The notes: generated by a model from the sequence alone, not told the origin. Shown: positions 7,899 to 15,685, counted from the first letter of the stretch. The stretch is DNA of 19,230 nt from an uncultured Dorea sp. (GCA_910579335.1 CAJTUQ010000033.1:5799-25028), one strand, 5' to 3'. Translations and numbers: made by a program.

Positions 7899-7973
7899 AT
7901 TATAACATTAATAATCCGTTATACAATATCATGTCCGCAAATGGTCCGTTTTTATCCTTAAAACGCATATTGT
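7899..7973 (-). promoter_or_regulatory. Second LytTR-type operator and promoter
   Basis: On the minus strand CGTTTTAAG (7957-7965) and CATTTGCGG (7935-7943) again start 22 bases apart. The -10 box TATAAT (7899-7904) begins 30 bases past the proximal repeat, nearly the same geometry as at the downstream promoter (31). A weak -35 TTGTAT lies 16 bases upstream of the -10. The site starts about 45 bases after the stop of the upstream response regulator and points away from it, so it drives the intergenic transcript. Confidence 0.6.
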
Positions 7974-8017
7974 TAGATTGTTTCTCTCTATTTTTAAATT
8001 AATCTGATAATTTATCT

Positions 8018-8743
8018 TTATTTTCCTCTGCCATAATCATGTATCTGCTGCTTTACCTTCGATAAATAAGAGCGGCTGACCGTTACATGATAATCCCCGT
8101 TCAGATATATAACATGGCTGCTCATTTTTATAATATGCTTTATATTTACGATATAACTCCGGTCTACCATGATAAACTCTTTCTCTGGCAGTTCCTTTTT
8201 AAGATTGTCCAATGTAATGCGTTCCCTGTACTGGCCGGCCGTTGTAATATATTCAACATATTTAGAACCCTTCACCTTGCTGATATATATGATTTCATTG
8301 CAATATATGACCCGCCTTTCCTGGGCGTCATTTTCTGCAGTTCCCACAACCCTGTAATGCCCGTTCTCCATATTCCGTCTCTCGATAAGACGCTTCATCA
8401 CTTTCCAGAGCCTGTCTCCCATATTGCATTTTAATATATACTGGTCCGCGTCGATATTGTAACTGTCCGCCGCATACTCGCGATAAGAGGTTAGAAAAAC
8501 CAAATACATATCCGGCCACTTTTCCCGGACGATTTTTCCAAGCTCCATACCATCCATTTCCGGCAGGCTTATGTCCGCCAGCAGGATATCATACCTTTTT
8601 CCAATCATCAATTCATGCAGAAAGGCTTCCGCCGACGCAAATGTTTCCGTTTCAACAAAAGTATAATCAATTACGTCCGCCATGCATTCTTTAATAAGCT
8701 GCAGCATATCCGAATCATCATCAACAATTGCTATCCTTATCAT
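8018..8743 (-). CDS. LytTR-family response regulator (AgrA/ComE-like)
   Basis: This 241-residue regulator has an intact receiver: acidic pocket Asp8-Asp9, phospho-acceptor Asp57 in LLADISLPEMDG, Thr85 in FLTS and Lys105. It is followed by a LytTR DNA-binding domain (about 145-238) with KVKGSKYVEY and FIMVDRSYIVN. LytTR proteins bind paired 9-bp direct repeats, and two candidate pairs lie just downstream. The gene overlaps the preceding one by 23 bases, so the two are probably translationally coupled. It has no kinase of its own here and is closely similar to the frameshifted regulator at 6903-7611, so it may serve the kinase at 5572-6906. Confidence 0.92.
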   Translation of the reverse strand: MIRIAIVDDDSDMLQLIKECMADVIDYTFVETETFASAEAFLHELMIGKRYDILLADISLPEMDGMELGKIVREKWPDMYLVFLTSYREYAADSYNIDADQYILKCNMGDRLWKVMKRLIERRNMENGHYRVVGTAENDAQERRVIYCNEIIYISKVKGSKYVEYITTAGQYRERITLDNLKKELPEKEFIMVDRSYIVNIKHIIKMSSHVIYLNGDYHVTVSRSYLSKVKQQIHDYGRGK

Positions 8744-9308
8744 TGGCTTGTTTCTCCGTCAGTACATAAAATTTATTTTTATTTATATCGTAAAATATTG
8801 CTTCATCCTGTTTTACATACAACTTAAAAGTATGCTCCCACAAAGTTTTGTCCGCCGTCTCCTCGATGGCCTTTCCAGAATGGTATATGTACTCCCCCTC
8901 TTGCTTATCCTGAATCTTTTTTATAATATCCGTTACCGCTTCCTCCACCTTCATGGACTGGAGTCTTGAGTTCCATTTGCCAAGAAGATTACGGATATTC
9001 GTTTTATTCAGTTTCACTTTCCTGCAAAAGTACCTGGATGCAGGGAATACTTCCTCGGCGCTCTTCCCCATATGGCTGAGGACGGCTTGAAACTCTTTTG
9101 CCCCGCTCTCAAAAGGAAAACCGAGTTCAAGATACGCATAAATATGCCAGACCGCTTTTTTCAAATAAATAACATCTCCATGCCTCTCATAAATATCCCT
9201 CAGCCAGGCAACACTTTTAATTAGTATCTCTTTTTCCGTCTCTCCAAAAACATCTACATTGTACAGCGCCAGTTTAATGGCCGCTACCTCCACCTCGTCA
9301 TATAACAT
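8721..9308 (-). CDS. Helical protein of unknown function
   Basis: A 195-residue protein beginning MLYDEVEVAAIKLALYNVD. I do not recognise a family. It has no membrane segment or signal peptide, is strongly helical in the first two thirds (charged and leucine/isoleucine periodicity), and has a shorter polar C-terminal part with strand-like stretches (KLYVKQDEAIFYDINKNKFYVL). Its end overlaps the LytTR regulator start by 23 bases. It is expressed from a promoter with TTTACA (9357-9362), 17-base spacing and TACTAT (9334-9339). The tight coupling suggests a regulatory or accessory role for the response regulator; this is inference. The ribosome site is weak (AGGCAGG). Confidence 0.75.
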   Translation of the reverse strand: MLYDEVEVAAIKLALYNVDVFGETEKEILIKSVAWLRDIYERHGDVIYLKKAVWHIYAYLELGFPFESGAKEFQAVLSHMGKSAEEVFPASRYFCRKVKLNKTNIRNLLGKWNSRLQSMKVEEAVTDIIKKIQDKQEGEYIYHSGKAIEETADKTLWEHTFKLYVKQDEAIFYDINKNKFYVLTEKQANDKDSNC

Positions 9309-9341
9309 TGTACTATACCTGCCTTTTCTTTTTATAGTACA
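9309..9341. promoter_or_regulatory. Palindromic operator over the minus-strand promoter
   Basis: A perfect 9-bp inverted repeat (TGTACTATA at 9309-9317, TATAGTACA at 9333-9341, 15 bases between) covers the -10 box TACTAT (9334-9339) and the presumed transcription start of the gene at 8721-9308. Its place next to a divergent XRE gene makes that protein the likely binder, acting as a repressor. The pairing of protein and site is inferred. Confidence 0.5.
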
Positions 9342-9381
9342 TTTTGATTTATTATTTGTAAACCAATTGCATATAAGTAAT

Positions 9382-9410
9382 TTCTCATTTTTTATTACTG
9401 TTGCTACAAT
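9382..9410 (+). promoter_or_regulatory. Promoter of the XRE regulator
   Basis: A -35-like TTCTCA (9382-9387) and a -10 TACAAT (9405-9410) are separated by 17 bases, about 26 bases before the ATG at 9437. An AGGAGG site stands at 9421-9426. Confidence 0.5.
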
Positions 9411-9436
9411 AGAATGGTGAAGGAGGTTGCAGTCAA

Positions 9437-9757
9437 ATGGAAGTAGGCGAAAGAATCAGACATATACGCGAATCTAAAAATATGACACAGAAGAAACTGG
9501 CTGATTCTATCCATATCTCCCCCAGTTTTATGAACCGCATAGAGAAAGGCTCGTCTCCTGTTTCTCTGGATTGTGTGCGCAGTATCGCAAACGTGCTGGA
9601 TGTCACTCCGCAGGCCATATTATGCGATATTTTTGTATATCCCGATGAAGATTCATCAATATCTGAAAAAATAAAAATAACCGTCGAAAAATTCCCTATC
9701 CAGCGGCAGCAGGAATTTCTTGACATGCTGGAATTTTTAGTTTCCCGTATGAAATAA
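9437..9757 (+). CDS. XRE-family helix-turn-helix regulator
   Basis: A 106-residue DNA-binding protein, the only plus-strand gene in the window. Residues 5-62 form a Cro/CI-type helix-turn-helix (RIRHIRESKNMTQKKLADSI, then SPSFMNRIEKGSSPVS and CVRSIANVLDV). The C-terminal 40 residues are helical and may dimerise. It begins at an ATG with AGGAGG upstream. It faces the regulator genes of the lanthipeptide locus across a 128-base divergent region with a palindrome over the opposing promoter, so it probably represses that side. No effector-binding domain is visible. Confidence 0.9.
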   Translation: MEVGERIRHIRESKNMTQKKLADSIHISPSFMNRIEKGSSPVSLDCVRSIANVLDVTPQAILCDIFVYPDEDSSISEKIKITVEKFPIQRQQEFLDMLEFLVSRMK

Positions 9758-9852
9758 TTATATCATTCTATTTCTTTTTTTGCATTTCACAGGCCACAAA
9801 CAGCATTTATTTGACCGTTAAATGCACGATTAAGCAAAATTTACTGATAATA

Positions 9853-10602
9853 TCATATGTTTTCAGTTAATTCTTTTATTCTGTATCCTCTAGGCGTAAC
9901 CATCTTTCCATCTATCAGCTTTGTGTCGCTGTTCCCGACAAACACTGTTGAAAACATGTCCGCCTGCATATCTTTCAGTTCGTCAAGTGTGAGAACTTCC
10001 ATCGTTTCCCCGTTTCTGGCTATATTTCTTACAATCCCGCATATCGTATCCGGAGATTTGGCTCTTCCTATCACCTCACATGCCTTTCCCAGATAATCGT
10101 TCCGTTTCCTGCTGGAAGGGTTATACAGACAGATTGCAAAATCAGCTTCTGCCGCCAAGAGCAATCTCTTCTCAATCACGGCCCAAGGCGTCATAAGATC
10201 ACTTAGACTGATAAACGCACAGTCATGTCCTAAAGGAGCTCCCAGAACCGCCGCACCGCCAAGCGCCGCCGTCACTCCCGGAATCACTTCGATCTCAATC
10301 TGCGGGTAATCTTTAGAAAGCTCAAACATCAGACCTGCCATCCCGTAAATTCCCGCATCTCCGCTGCATACCAAGACAGCGCTCTTTCCTTTTTTGGCTT
10401 CCTCAAATGCCATCCGGCATCTCTCTGTCTCCTGACGCATCGGAGTTGTCAAATACTCTTTCTCCGGAAAATATTCTTTCAGCAAATCCACATAAACCGT
10501 GTAACCTACAATTACATCACAGCTCTTTATGACTTCCGCTGCTTTTACGGTCATCTGCTCATAGGCTCCCGGCCCTATCCCCGCTACATATATTTTATTC
10601 AA
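9853..10602 (-). CDS. cbiH: Cobalt-precorrin-3 (precorrin-3B) C17-methyltransferase
   Basis: CbiH/CobJ transfers a methyl group from SAM to C17 and contracts the ring in corrin synthesis, in the cytosol. The 249-residue protein starts (L/M)NKIYVAGIGPGAYEQMT, the SAM-binding glycine loop of the family, and keeps VCSGDAGIYGMAGL and VIPGVTAALGGAAVLGAPLGHD. I use a TTG start at 10602, inside the cbiG stop region, because GGGAGG precedes it and a longer upstream frame gives basic non-homologous sequence. It overlaps cbiG by 8 bases. Last gene of the operon. Confidence 0.93.
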   Translation of the reverse strand: MNKIYVAGIGPGAYEQMTVKAAEVIKSCDVIVGYTVYVDLLKEYFPEKEYLTTPMRQETERCRMAFEEAKKGKSAVLVCSGDAGIYGMAGLMFELSKDYPQIEIEVIPGVTAALGGAAVLGAPLGHDCAFISLSDLMTPWAVIEKRLLLAAEADFAICLYNPSSRKRNDYLGKACEVIGRAKSPDTICGIVRNIARNGETMEVLTLDELKDMQADMFSTVFVGNSDTKLIDGKMVTPRGYRIKELTENI

Positions 10603-11677
10603 ACCTGACCTCCCATCTGCCCGCCGCCGCCGCAATCGTGATACCGTCCGCTGCCTGTTTTGAAAGAATAATATCTCCGCCGCCGCTTCCGCACACAGCG
10701 CTTCTCTCACATACATTATCGCTTCCTGTTATTTCCTTTACAAACTCAGACCTTGTAAAGTCTCCCTTTGCCTTCTCCAGGACTTCGGCGGAAAACGTCT
10801 TAAATTCCCATTTATATTTTTCACACAGCTTCAATATCCCTGCTTCTTCCGCTTTTAAATCAATACTGGAAACCCCGCGGACACTCTCTACAAAAATATT
10901 GTTCTCTTCTAATGTCCGCAGCACTTTCTCCTCGATTTTCTCCGGTTCTATCCTGCGCCTGCATCCAACTCCCAGCACAACAGACTTTGGAATAAGGTAC
11001 AGTGCGCTGTTCCACAACGGATACTTCCGGACGCCGACAGCGATATCCGGCGCTTCCGGGTCATCTAAATCCCACTTTTGCGCTTTTTCAGGCGGTGCGT
11101 CTTCCCACCGCTTTACTTGCTCTGGAAACATCCCGAATATCCCGGCGCAGGATTTTTCAATATACACGGAGACGCTTTTTTCCGAGAGAAGCTTTGCAGA
11201 GATTGCCTTTGCTTTCTCCATGTCATGAATCCGCAGTCCGTTTTTTACTGCAAATATATCTACCGCCCATTTCCGATTTAAATCCGTAGCCGTAGTAATT
11301 ACCGGAACCGCCCCAATCTTTGCGCTAATAAAGGCGGCAAGCTCATTTGCTCTTCCGATATGCCCGGATAGTAGCGGTATGCAAAAAATCCCTTGCTCAT
11401 CGACGACTAAAACCGCCGGATCCTCTGTCTTAGACTTTATATAAGGCGCCGCCGCACGGACTGCGATTCCCGCCGCCCCGATATAAATAAGCGCCTCTCC
11501 TTCCTTAAAACTCTTTCTCGTCCACTCATCCAGAGATTCATCGGCCGCATCGACCGCATTTTTATATTTTCTCGACGTTTCTACCTCATACCCATGTTTT
11601 CGAAGGCTCCCAGCCACTCTTTCCGCAGTTTTGCTTCCGTTTTCCGTAAAACTGATTATTGCTATCTTTTTTATCAA
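10595..11677 (-). CDS. cbiG: Cobalt-precorrin-5A hydrolase
   Basis: CbiG opens the delta-lactone of cobalt-precorrin-5A and releases acetaldehyde. The 360-residue length is typical. The N-terminal part has FTENGSKTAERV and GAAGIAVRAAAPYIKSK; the middle has PLLSGHIGRANELA and TTATDLN; the C-terminal part has VVLGVGCRRRIEPEKIEE and VRGVSSIDLKAEE, which are signature stretches of the family. Its start overlaps the cbiF stop by 4 bases (ATGA), implying translational coupling. Confidence 0.95.
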   Translation of the reverse strand: MIKKIAIISFTENGSKTAERVAGSLRKHGYEVETSRKYKNAVDAADESLDEWTRKSFKEGEALIYIGAAGIAVRAAAPYIKSKTEDPAVLVVDEQGIFCIPLLSGHIGRANELAAFISAKIGAVPVITTATDLNRKWAVDIFAVKNGLRIHDMEKAKAISAKLLSEKSVSVYIEKSCAGIFGMFPEQVKRWEDAPPEKAQKWDLDDPEAPDIAVGVRKYPLWNSALYLIPKSVVLGVGCRRRIEPEKIEEKVLRTLEENNIFVESVRGVSSIDLKAEEAGILKLCEKYKWEFKTFSAEVLEKAKGDFTRSEFVKEITGSDNVCERSAVCGSGGGDIILSKQAADGITIAAAAGRWEVRFE

Positions 11678-12438
11678 AGTTTTTTCACTCCCTTGCGGAA
11701 CCCTGTCGTAAATTCCGGGTGGTATAATTTCGAGCGCTCATAATTGTTATGAAGCACGGCGTCTCCCACAATTATCAGCGCCGTCTTTGAAATTCTATTC
11801 TCCTTAGCCACCGCTTCAAGCGTTGCGACCGTACACAGATGCACCTCTTCCTCCGGCCACGTCGCCTTGTACACAATTGCTGCCGGCGTATCCTCTTTAT
11901 ACCCGCCTGACAACAGCTGGCCTGTCAGCTTATGAAGAAGTCCTGCACTTAAAAAAAGTATCATCGTTGCACCGTGCGCTGCAAAAGCCTGTACGCACTC
12001 TCTCTCCGGCACCGCTGTCCTGCCTTCCGTACGGGTAATTATAACACTCTGGCTTATACCCGGAAGAGTATATTCTAAGTTAAGTGCTGCCGCCGCCCCG
12101 CAAAAAGAACTGACCCCCGGACAGGAGTCATAGGCTATCCCTTTCTCATCCAGAATGTCCATCTGCTCCCTGACTGCCCCGTATAGACTCGGATCTCCCG
12201 TATGCAGCCGCACAGTTACATGCCCCTCTTTCTCTGCATTTTCCATAACCTCTGTCACTTCCTCCAGCGTCATATGCGCACTGTTAAAGACTTTGCATCC
12301 TTTTTTGACAGATTCCAATAGTTCCAGGTTCACCAGCGAACCGGCATAGATTACTACGTCAGCCTCTTTTAAAAATCTCTGTCCCCGCACCGTAATCAAA
12401 TCTGCCGCCCCCGGTCCCGCTCCTACAAAATGTACCAT
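11674..12438 (-). CDS. cbiF: Cobalt-precorrin-4 C11-methyltransferase
   Basis: CbiF/CobM methylates C11 of cobalt-precorrin-4 using SAM. The 254-residue protein opens MVHFVGAGPGAADLITVRG and has YAGSLVN, HTGDPSLYGAVREQ and YDSCPGVSSFCGAAAALNLEYTLP (separate parts), all standard for this enzyme. I chose the ATG at 12438 (GGGAG about 5 bases before it) because the family begins right there. The frame is open to a TTG at 12489 with an ATG at 12477, but the extra residues look non-native. It follows the dehydrogenase gene by 96 bases, the only sizeable gap in the operon. Confidence 0.94.
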   Translation of the reverse strand: MVHFVGAGPGAADLITVRGQRFLKEADVVIYAGSLVNLELLESVKKGCKVFNSAHMTLEEVTEVMENAEKEGHVTVRLHTGDPSLYGAVREQMDILDEKGIAYDSCPGVSSFCGAAAALNLEYTLPGISQSVIITRTEGRTAVPERECVQAFAAHGATMILFLSAGLLHKLTGQLLSGGYKEDTPAAIVYKATWPEEEVHLCTVATLEAVAKENRISKTALIIVGDAVLHNNYERSKLYHPEFTTGFRKGVKKL

Positions 12439-12534
12439 ACGCTCTCCCTGCCGCCGTTTTACTCCGGCAATTTCCATATTGACAAACAACTTACTTACTG
12501 CCCTTGCGATTCTTCACCTGTACAGCCTTTGGTA

Positions 12535-13650
12535 TCAATATAGCTGCCTGTATATTTCCTCCAGCTGCTCGTTTGTCATCTTCACATAGCTCTGGTTCAA
12601 AAGTCTCTGCTGGCTGGTTTGCACGCTCTCTGCAAATATTTTTATCTCTTCTTGCTTCATTCCATAGTCCCTCAGCCGCTTTCTCGGTATGATCCGGCTC
12701 AGGATTTCATCTATTTTATCGTAAACTTCCGTCTCCTCACAGCCGAGTATCCCCCCAAGGAAACGATTAAGCCCTCCAAGCTTCCCGTCCGGCTCCATTT
12801 TTTGGTATGCGGAAAACACCGCAGTCAAAAATTGATAATTCGCCTCGCCGTGGGTTACATGATACACGCCGCTCAACGGATAAGACATCGCATGGACCGT
12901 TCCTGTGCCGGCGTTTCCAAATGCAATGCCCGCAAGGTTACTGGCCGTCAGAAAATCTTCCAACAGTTCCATGCGGCTCTCCTCTCCCTTTTCAAGAATC
13001 TCCATAAACCCGTGCATGATTATTTCCATCGCCTTCATACTGAACATCTCCGTATACAGGTTTGCCCTCGGCGACACATACGATTCAATCGCATGGATAA
13101 ATGCATCAATCGCACTTGTAGCGAAAAAACTATAAGGCAGGCTGCTTAAAAGCTCAGGAATCAGCACCGCATCATCTGCATATATTTCATCCGCCGCAAG
13201 CCCAAGCTTACTGTGGATACTTGTAAGCTCCGTAATAGACACGTTAGACACCTCAGAACCGGCGCCGCAGGTCGTAGGCACCGCAATAAGCGGACGCTCC
13301 TTTTCAAGCGGCACCTCCTTCTTAAATATCTGCTCTGCGCTGTAATTGCCGGAAAGTACCAGAATCTTAGCCATATCGATGACCGCGCCGCCCCCGATGG
13401 CGATAATTCTTTTGCATCCTGTTTTCCTAAAATCCTCAAGCAGTGCGTCAATCATTAGATCCGTCGGCTCTCCGGCTCCGTACTTACTCTTATACTCTAC
13501 ATGAGCCGCAAGTCCAAGCGGCAGAAAATAAGTCTCATATATGCTTTTACTTGCCAGAATAAAATCTTCCTCTCCAATCTGATATTGCCCGGCAAATTCC
13601 TTTGCACTGCAAAACCTTTGTACTGTTGTTTTCTGCTGAAATAATTTCAT
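12535..13650 (-). CDS. Iron-containing alcohol dehydrogenase, 4-hydroxybutyrate dehydrogenase type
   Basis: This 371-residue type III alcohol dehydrogenase carries the NAD loop GGGAVIDMAK (86-95), the signature PTTCGAGSEVSNVS (125-138) and metal ligands Asp182, His186, His253 and His267 (YHVTHGEANY). Length and sequence resemble the clostridial NAD-dependent 4-hydroxybutyrate dehydrogenase, which interconverts succinate semialdehyde and 4-hydroxybutyrate. The start at 13650 has AGGAG upstream and overlaps the cbiL stop as ATGA, so it is translationally tied to the cobalamin operon. Why it sits there is unclear: it may make a 3- or 4-carbon hydroxy intermediate (such as for the aminopropanol arm), link energy metabolism to B12, or be an insertion. 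The family call is firm; substrate is moderate. Confidence 0.88.
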   Translation of the reverse strand: MKLFQQKTTVQRFCSAKEFAGQYQIGEEDFILASKSIYETYFLPLGLAAHVEYKSKYGAGEPTDLMIDALLEDFRKTGCKRIIAIGGGAVIDMAKILVLSGNYSAEQIFKKEVPLEKERPLIAVPTTCGAGSEVSNVSITELTSIHSKLGLAADEIYADDAVLIPELLSSLPYSFFATSAIDAFIHAIESYVSPRANLYTEMFSMKAMEIIMHGFMEILEKGEESRMELLEDFLTASNLAGIAFGNAGTGTVHAMSYPLSGVYHVTHGEANYQFLTAVFSAYQKMEPDGKLGGLNRFLGGILGCEETEVYDKIDEILSRIIPRKRLRDYGMKQEEIKIFAESVQTSQQRLLNQSYVKMTNEQLEEIYRQLY

Positions 13651-14333
13651 AATCTCTCCTTTACAATCACCAAAGTATAATATCCTGCCGTTTCCGGCAT
13701 CTGCTCTATGCCATGATAGATATGCTCTCCGTCCATCCCGCAATTTTCCACCATGCAGATTTCAGCCGCGCACCCCTTTAACTGTTCTTTTATGTCAGAA
13801 ATTCTTTGCCCCGCTTTCATTAAAATCTTTGTTCCGGGAAGCGCCAGAGCCATCTTTGTCTCGTAGGAGGCCGGTATAATATGAAGCTGCTGCGCTCCCT
13901 CTGCAATGCCGCTGTTCATCCTCGCCGCCGCCGCGCAAAAAGATGGTACGCCGCTCACGATCTCTACGGAGTACCCCATTTTTTTCACTCCCATGTGAAG
14001 ATAACTATACGTTGAATAGATGGTCGGGTCCCCCAAAGTAAGAAATGCGATAACCTTTCCCTCCTCCAGCTTCCCGCAAAGCCTCCTCACCCCTTCCTCA
14101 TGGCTCTCTTTTAAAACCTTCGCATCCTTTGTCATCGGCATGTGAATGCCCAGAAGCTCCTTTTTCCAAAGCTCCGGGTAAATCCCTTCAACAATCTTAT
14201 ATGCGACTGTCTCCTGCGGAATTTTCCCAGGAACCGCTATAACGTCGCTTTCCTTGATAAGCCGAAGCGCTTTCAGCGTTAAAAGCTCCGGGTCTCCTGG
14301 TCCTACGCCGATTCCGTATAATTTCCCAGTCAT
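13647..14333 (-). CDS. cbiL: Cobalt-precorrin-2 C20-methyltransferase
   Basis: CbiL/CobI uses SAM to methylate C20 of cobalt-precorrin-2. The 228-residue protein starts MTGKLYGIGVGPGDPELLTL, the family's glycine-loop signature, and carries VIAVPG, FLTLGDPTIYSTYSYL and VSGVPSFCAAAARM. Its ATG is 2 bases after the cbiD stop and its own stop overlaps the dehydrogenase start. Confidence 0.95.
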   Translation of the reverse strand: MTGKLYGIGVGPGDPELLTLKALRLIKESDVIAVPGKIPQETVAYKIVEGIYPELWKKELLGIHMPMTKDAKVLKESHEEGVRRLCGKLEEGKVIAFLTLGDPTIYSTYSYLHMGVKKMGYSVEIVSGVPSFCAAAARMNSGIAEGAQQLHIIPASYETKMALALPGTKILMKAGQRISDIKEQLKGCAAEICMVENCGMDGEHIYHGIEQMPETAGYYTLVIVKERL

Positions 14334-14335
14334 AT

Positions 14336-15532
14336 TTATTCATCTCCTCTCTTTTGTTTTCCCTCTGCGGATAAAAAACAGAGCTTCCCTGCCGCAATTT
14401 CATCCGCACGGCTTGTCTTTCCAAGAAGCCCGTACATTTTTGAAAATACGATGGCTTCAACTGTCATTTCTTTCCCTGAGTGCAGATTAAGATATTGTTT
14501 TATTTTCTCCATAATCTGCTCCATCAAAGATTTCCTTTCCTCTTTGGTACATCTTGAAAGCGCATCGTCTACAGTCATACAATCAAGCAGCCCGCTTGCT
14601 TTCTCCGCAGAAAACCCTGCGCGCAGCGCTGCCGCCGCCAAAAGCTCCATACGGCAGTCCGCCTGCGCCGAATGCGTATTCATAATTCCCCCGGCAACCT
14701 TTATAAGCTTCCCGATATGCCCGGCAAAAAGCAGCGCCGTACATCCCAGTTCACCCGCCATGTCGATAGACTGTCCGATAAAATTACTGCACTTTACCAC
14801 TTTTGTCTCTTCTATTCCATAGTTTTCTTCCAAAAATTCCAACCCGTAATTTCCCGGCGATAAGATCAGGTATTTTTTCTCCGTATTTTGTTCTGCAAGC
14901 TTTACTTTCATATCCAGATAAACCGTGTCCACGATCGCCTGCTCACTCATAGGCTCCACTATACCGCTGGTTCCTAATATGGAAAGTCCTCCCTTTACTC
15001 CGAGCCTCGGATTAAACGTTCTTTTCGCAAGCTCTTCTCCTTGGGGGATAGATATCTCAACATCAATTCTCCCCTCATATCCCACTTCTTCACAGACCTT
15101 CTCTGCCTCTTTTATTACCATCTGTCTTGGAATCCGGTTAATCGCCGCCTCACCTACGGCCTGCTCCAGTCCCGGCTTCGTAACCCTTCCGACGCCTTCT
15201 CCTCCATCCACGGTGATAACTCTGCCCCGCCCGTCCTCATCCCTCCTCGTCACCTTACTGTACACAAAAATTCCATCCGTTATATCCGGGTCGTCTCCGG
15301 CATCCTTTTTTACAGCGCAGGATACCACATACGGAATGCTGCTTAAATCCTCGTATTCGATTTTAATGTCCCAAATCCTCAATCTCTGTTTTTGACCTTT
15401 CGGCAGCTCCACCCATATCTCGTCCATCCCGTCTGCCTTCCGGATTCCAAAAAGCAGCTGCATCGCGGCTTTGGTCGCCCCCTGCGCACATGTCCCGGTA
15501 GTGTAACCGCATCTTAGTTTCTGACTTTTCAT
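14336..15532 (-). CDS. cbiD: Cobalt-precorrin-5B C1-methyltransferase
   Basis: CbiD methylates C1 of cobalt-precorrin-5B in the anaerobic pathway. The 398-residue protein opens with LRCGYTTGTCAQGATKAA, its hallmark, and has VVSCAVKKDAGDDPDITDG and GEAAINRIPRQMV. It is the first gene of the operon; AAGGGG stands 6 bases before the ATG. Presence of CbiD and CbiG marks the oxygen-independent route. Confidence 0.96.
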   Translation of the reverse strand: MKSQKLRCGYTTGTCAQGATKAAMQLLFGIRKADGMDEIWVELPKGQKQRLRIWDIKIEYEDLSSIPYVVSCAVKKDAGDDPDITDGIFVYSKVTRRDEDGRGRVITVDGGEGVGRVTKPGLEQAVGEAAINRIPRQMVIKEAEKVCEEVGYEGRIDVEISIPQGEELAKRTFNPRLGVKGGLSILGTSGIVEPMSEQAIVDTVYLDMKVKLAEQNTEKKYLILSPGNYGLEFLEENYGIEETKVVKCSNFIGQSIDMAGELGCTALLFAGHIGKLIKVAGGIMNTHSAQADCRMELLAAAALRAGFSAEKASGLLDCMTVDDALSRCTKEERKSLMEQIMEKIKQYLNLHSGKEMTVEAIVFSKMYGLLGKTSRADEIAAGKLCFLSAEGKQKRGDE

Positions 15533-15651
15533 TTGCTTCCCCTTATCAGTCTCCGGATTCTAAAAAGCCAGAAGATTCCTCCTCCGGCTTTGTCCTTTGC
15601 CTCTGCACTTGCTATTAGGAAAATACTCTGTCCGCCGCTTCCTTTTCCTAT
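15533..15651 (-). promoter_or_regulatory. Structured leader of the cobalamin operon
   Basis: The roughly 118-base 5' leader has a first hairpin (TAGGAAAA at 15643-15650 with TTTTCCTA at 15616-15623, 19-base loop rich in purines) and a second, terminator-like hairpin at 15564-15591. CCGGA inside the second stem could pair instead with TCCGG about 20 bases later, hinting at an alternative fold near the cbiD ribosome site. I do not see the conserved core of a cobalamin riboswitch, and the leader is shorter than that class needs. It is a candidate for attenuation by some other signal. Confidence 0.4.
15562..15591 (-). terminator. Terminator-like hairpin in the cbiD leader
   Basis: On the minus strand AAAGCCGGAGGA pairs with TCTTCTGGCTTT over 12 pairs (two G-U) around a GGAA tetraloop, and the 3' arm runs into a five-T stretch. 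It stands 30 bases before the cbiD ATG, downstream of the promoter, so it may act as an attenuator. Confidence 0.5.
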
Positions 15652-15657
15652 GCGGCT

Positions 15658-15685
15658 ATTATATCACAAAAGTACGGCAAATCAA
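15658..15685 (-). promoter_or_regulatory. Sigma-A promoter of the cobalamin operon
   Basis: On the minus strand TTGATT (15680-15685), a 16-base spacer and TATAAT (15658-15663) preceded by TGA make an extended -10 promoter. Transcription would start near 15651. Confidence 0.65.

Noticed and set aside
9803..9825. Hairpin between the XRE gene and cbiH as a shared terminator
   Set aside because: The stem is 7 AT-rich pairs with a 9-base loop and no T run follows on either strand.
10603..10716. Longer cbiH start upstream of 10602
   Set aside because: The extra 38 residues are encoded inside cbiG in another frame, are arginine/alanine rich and do not resemble the family; the TTG at 10602 has a GGGAGG site.
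15533..15685. Cobalamin riboswitch before cbiD
   Set aside because: The conserved B12-box core could not be found and the leader is too short.
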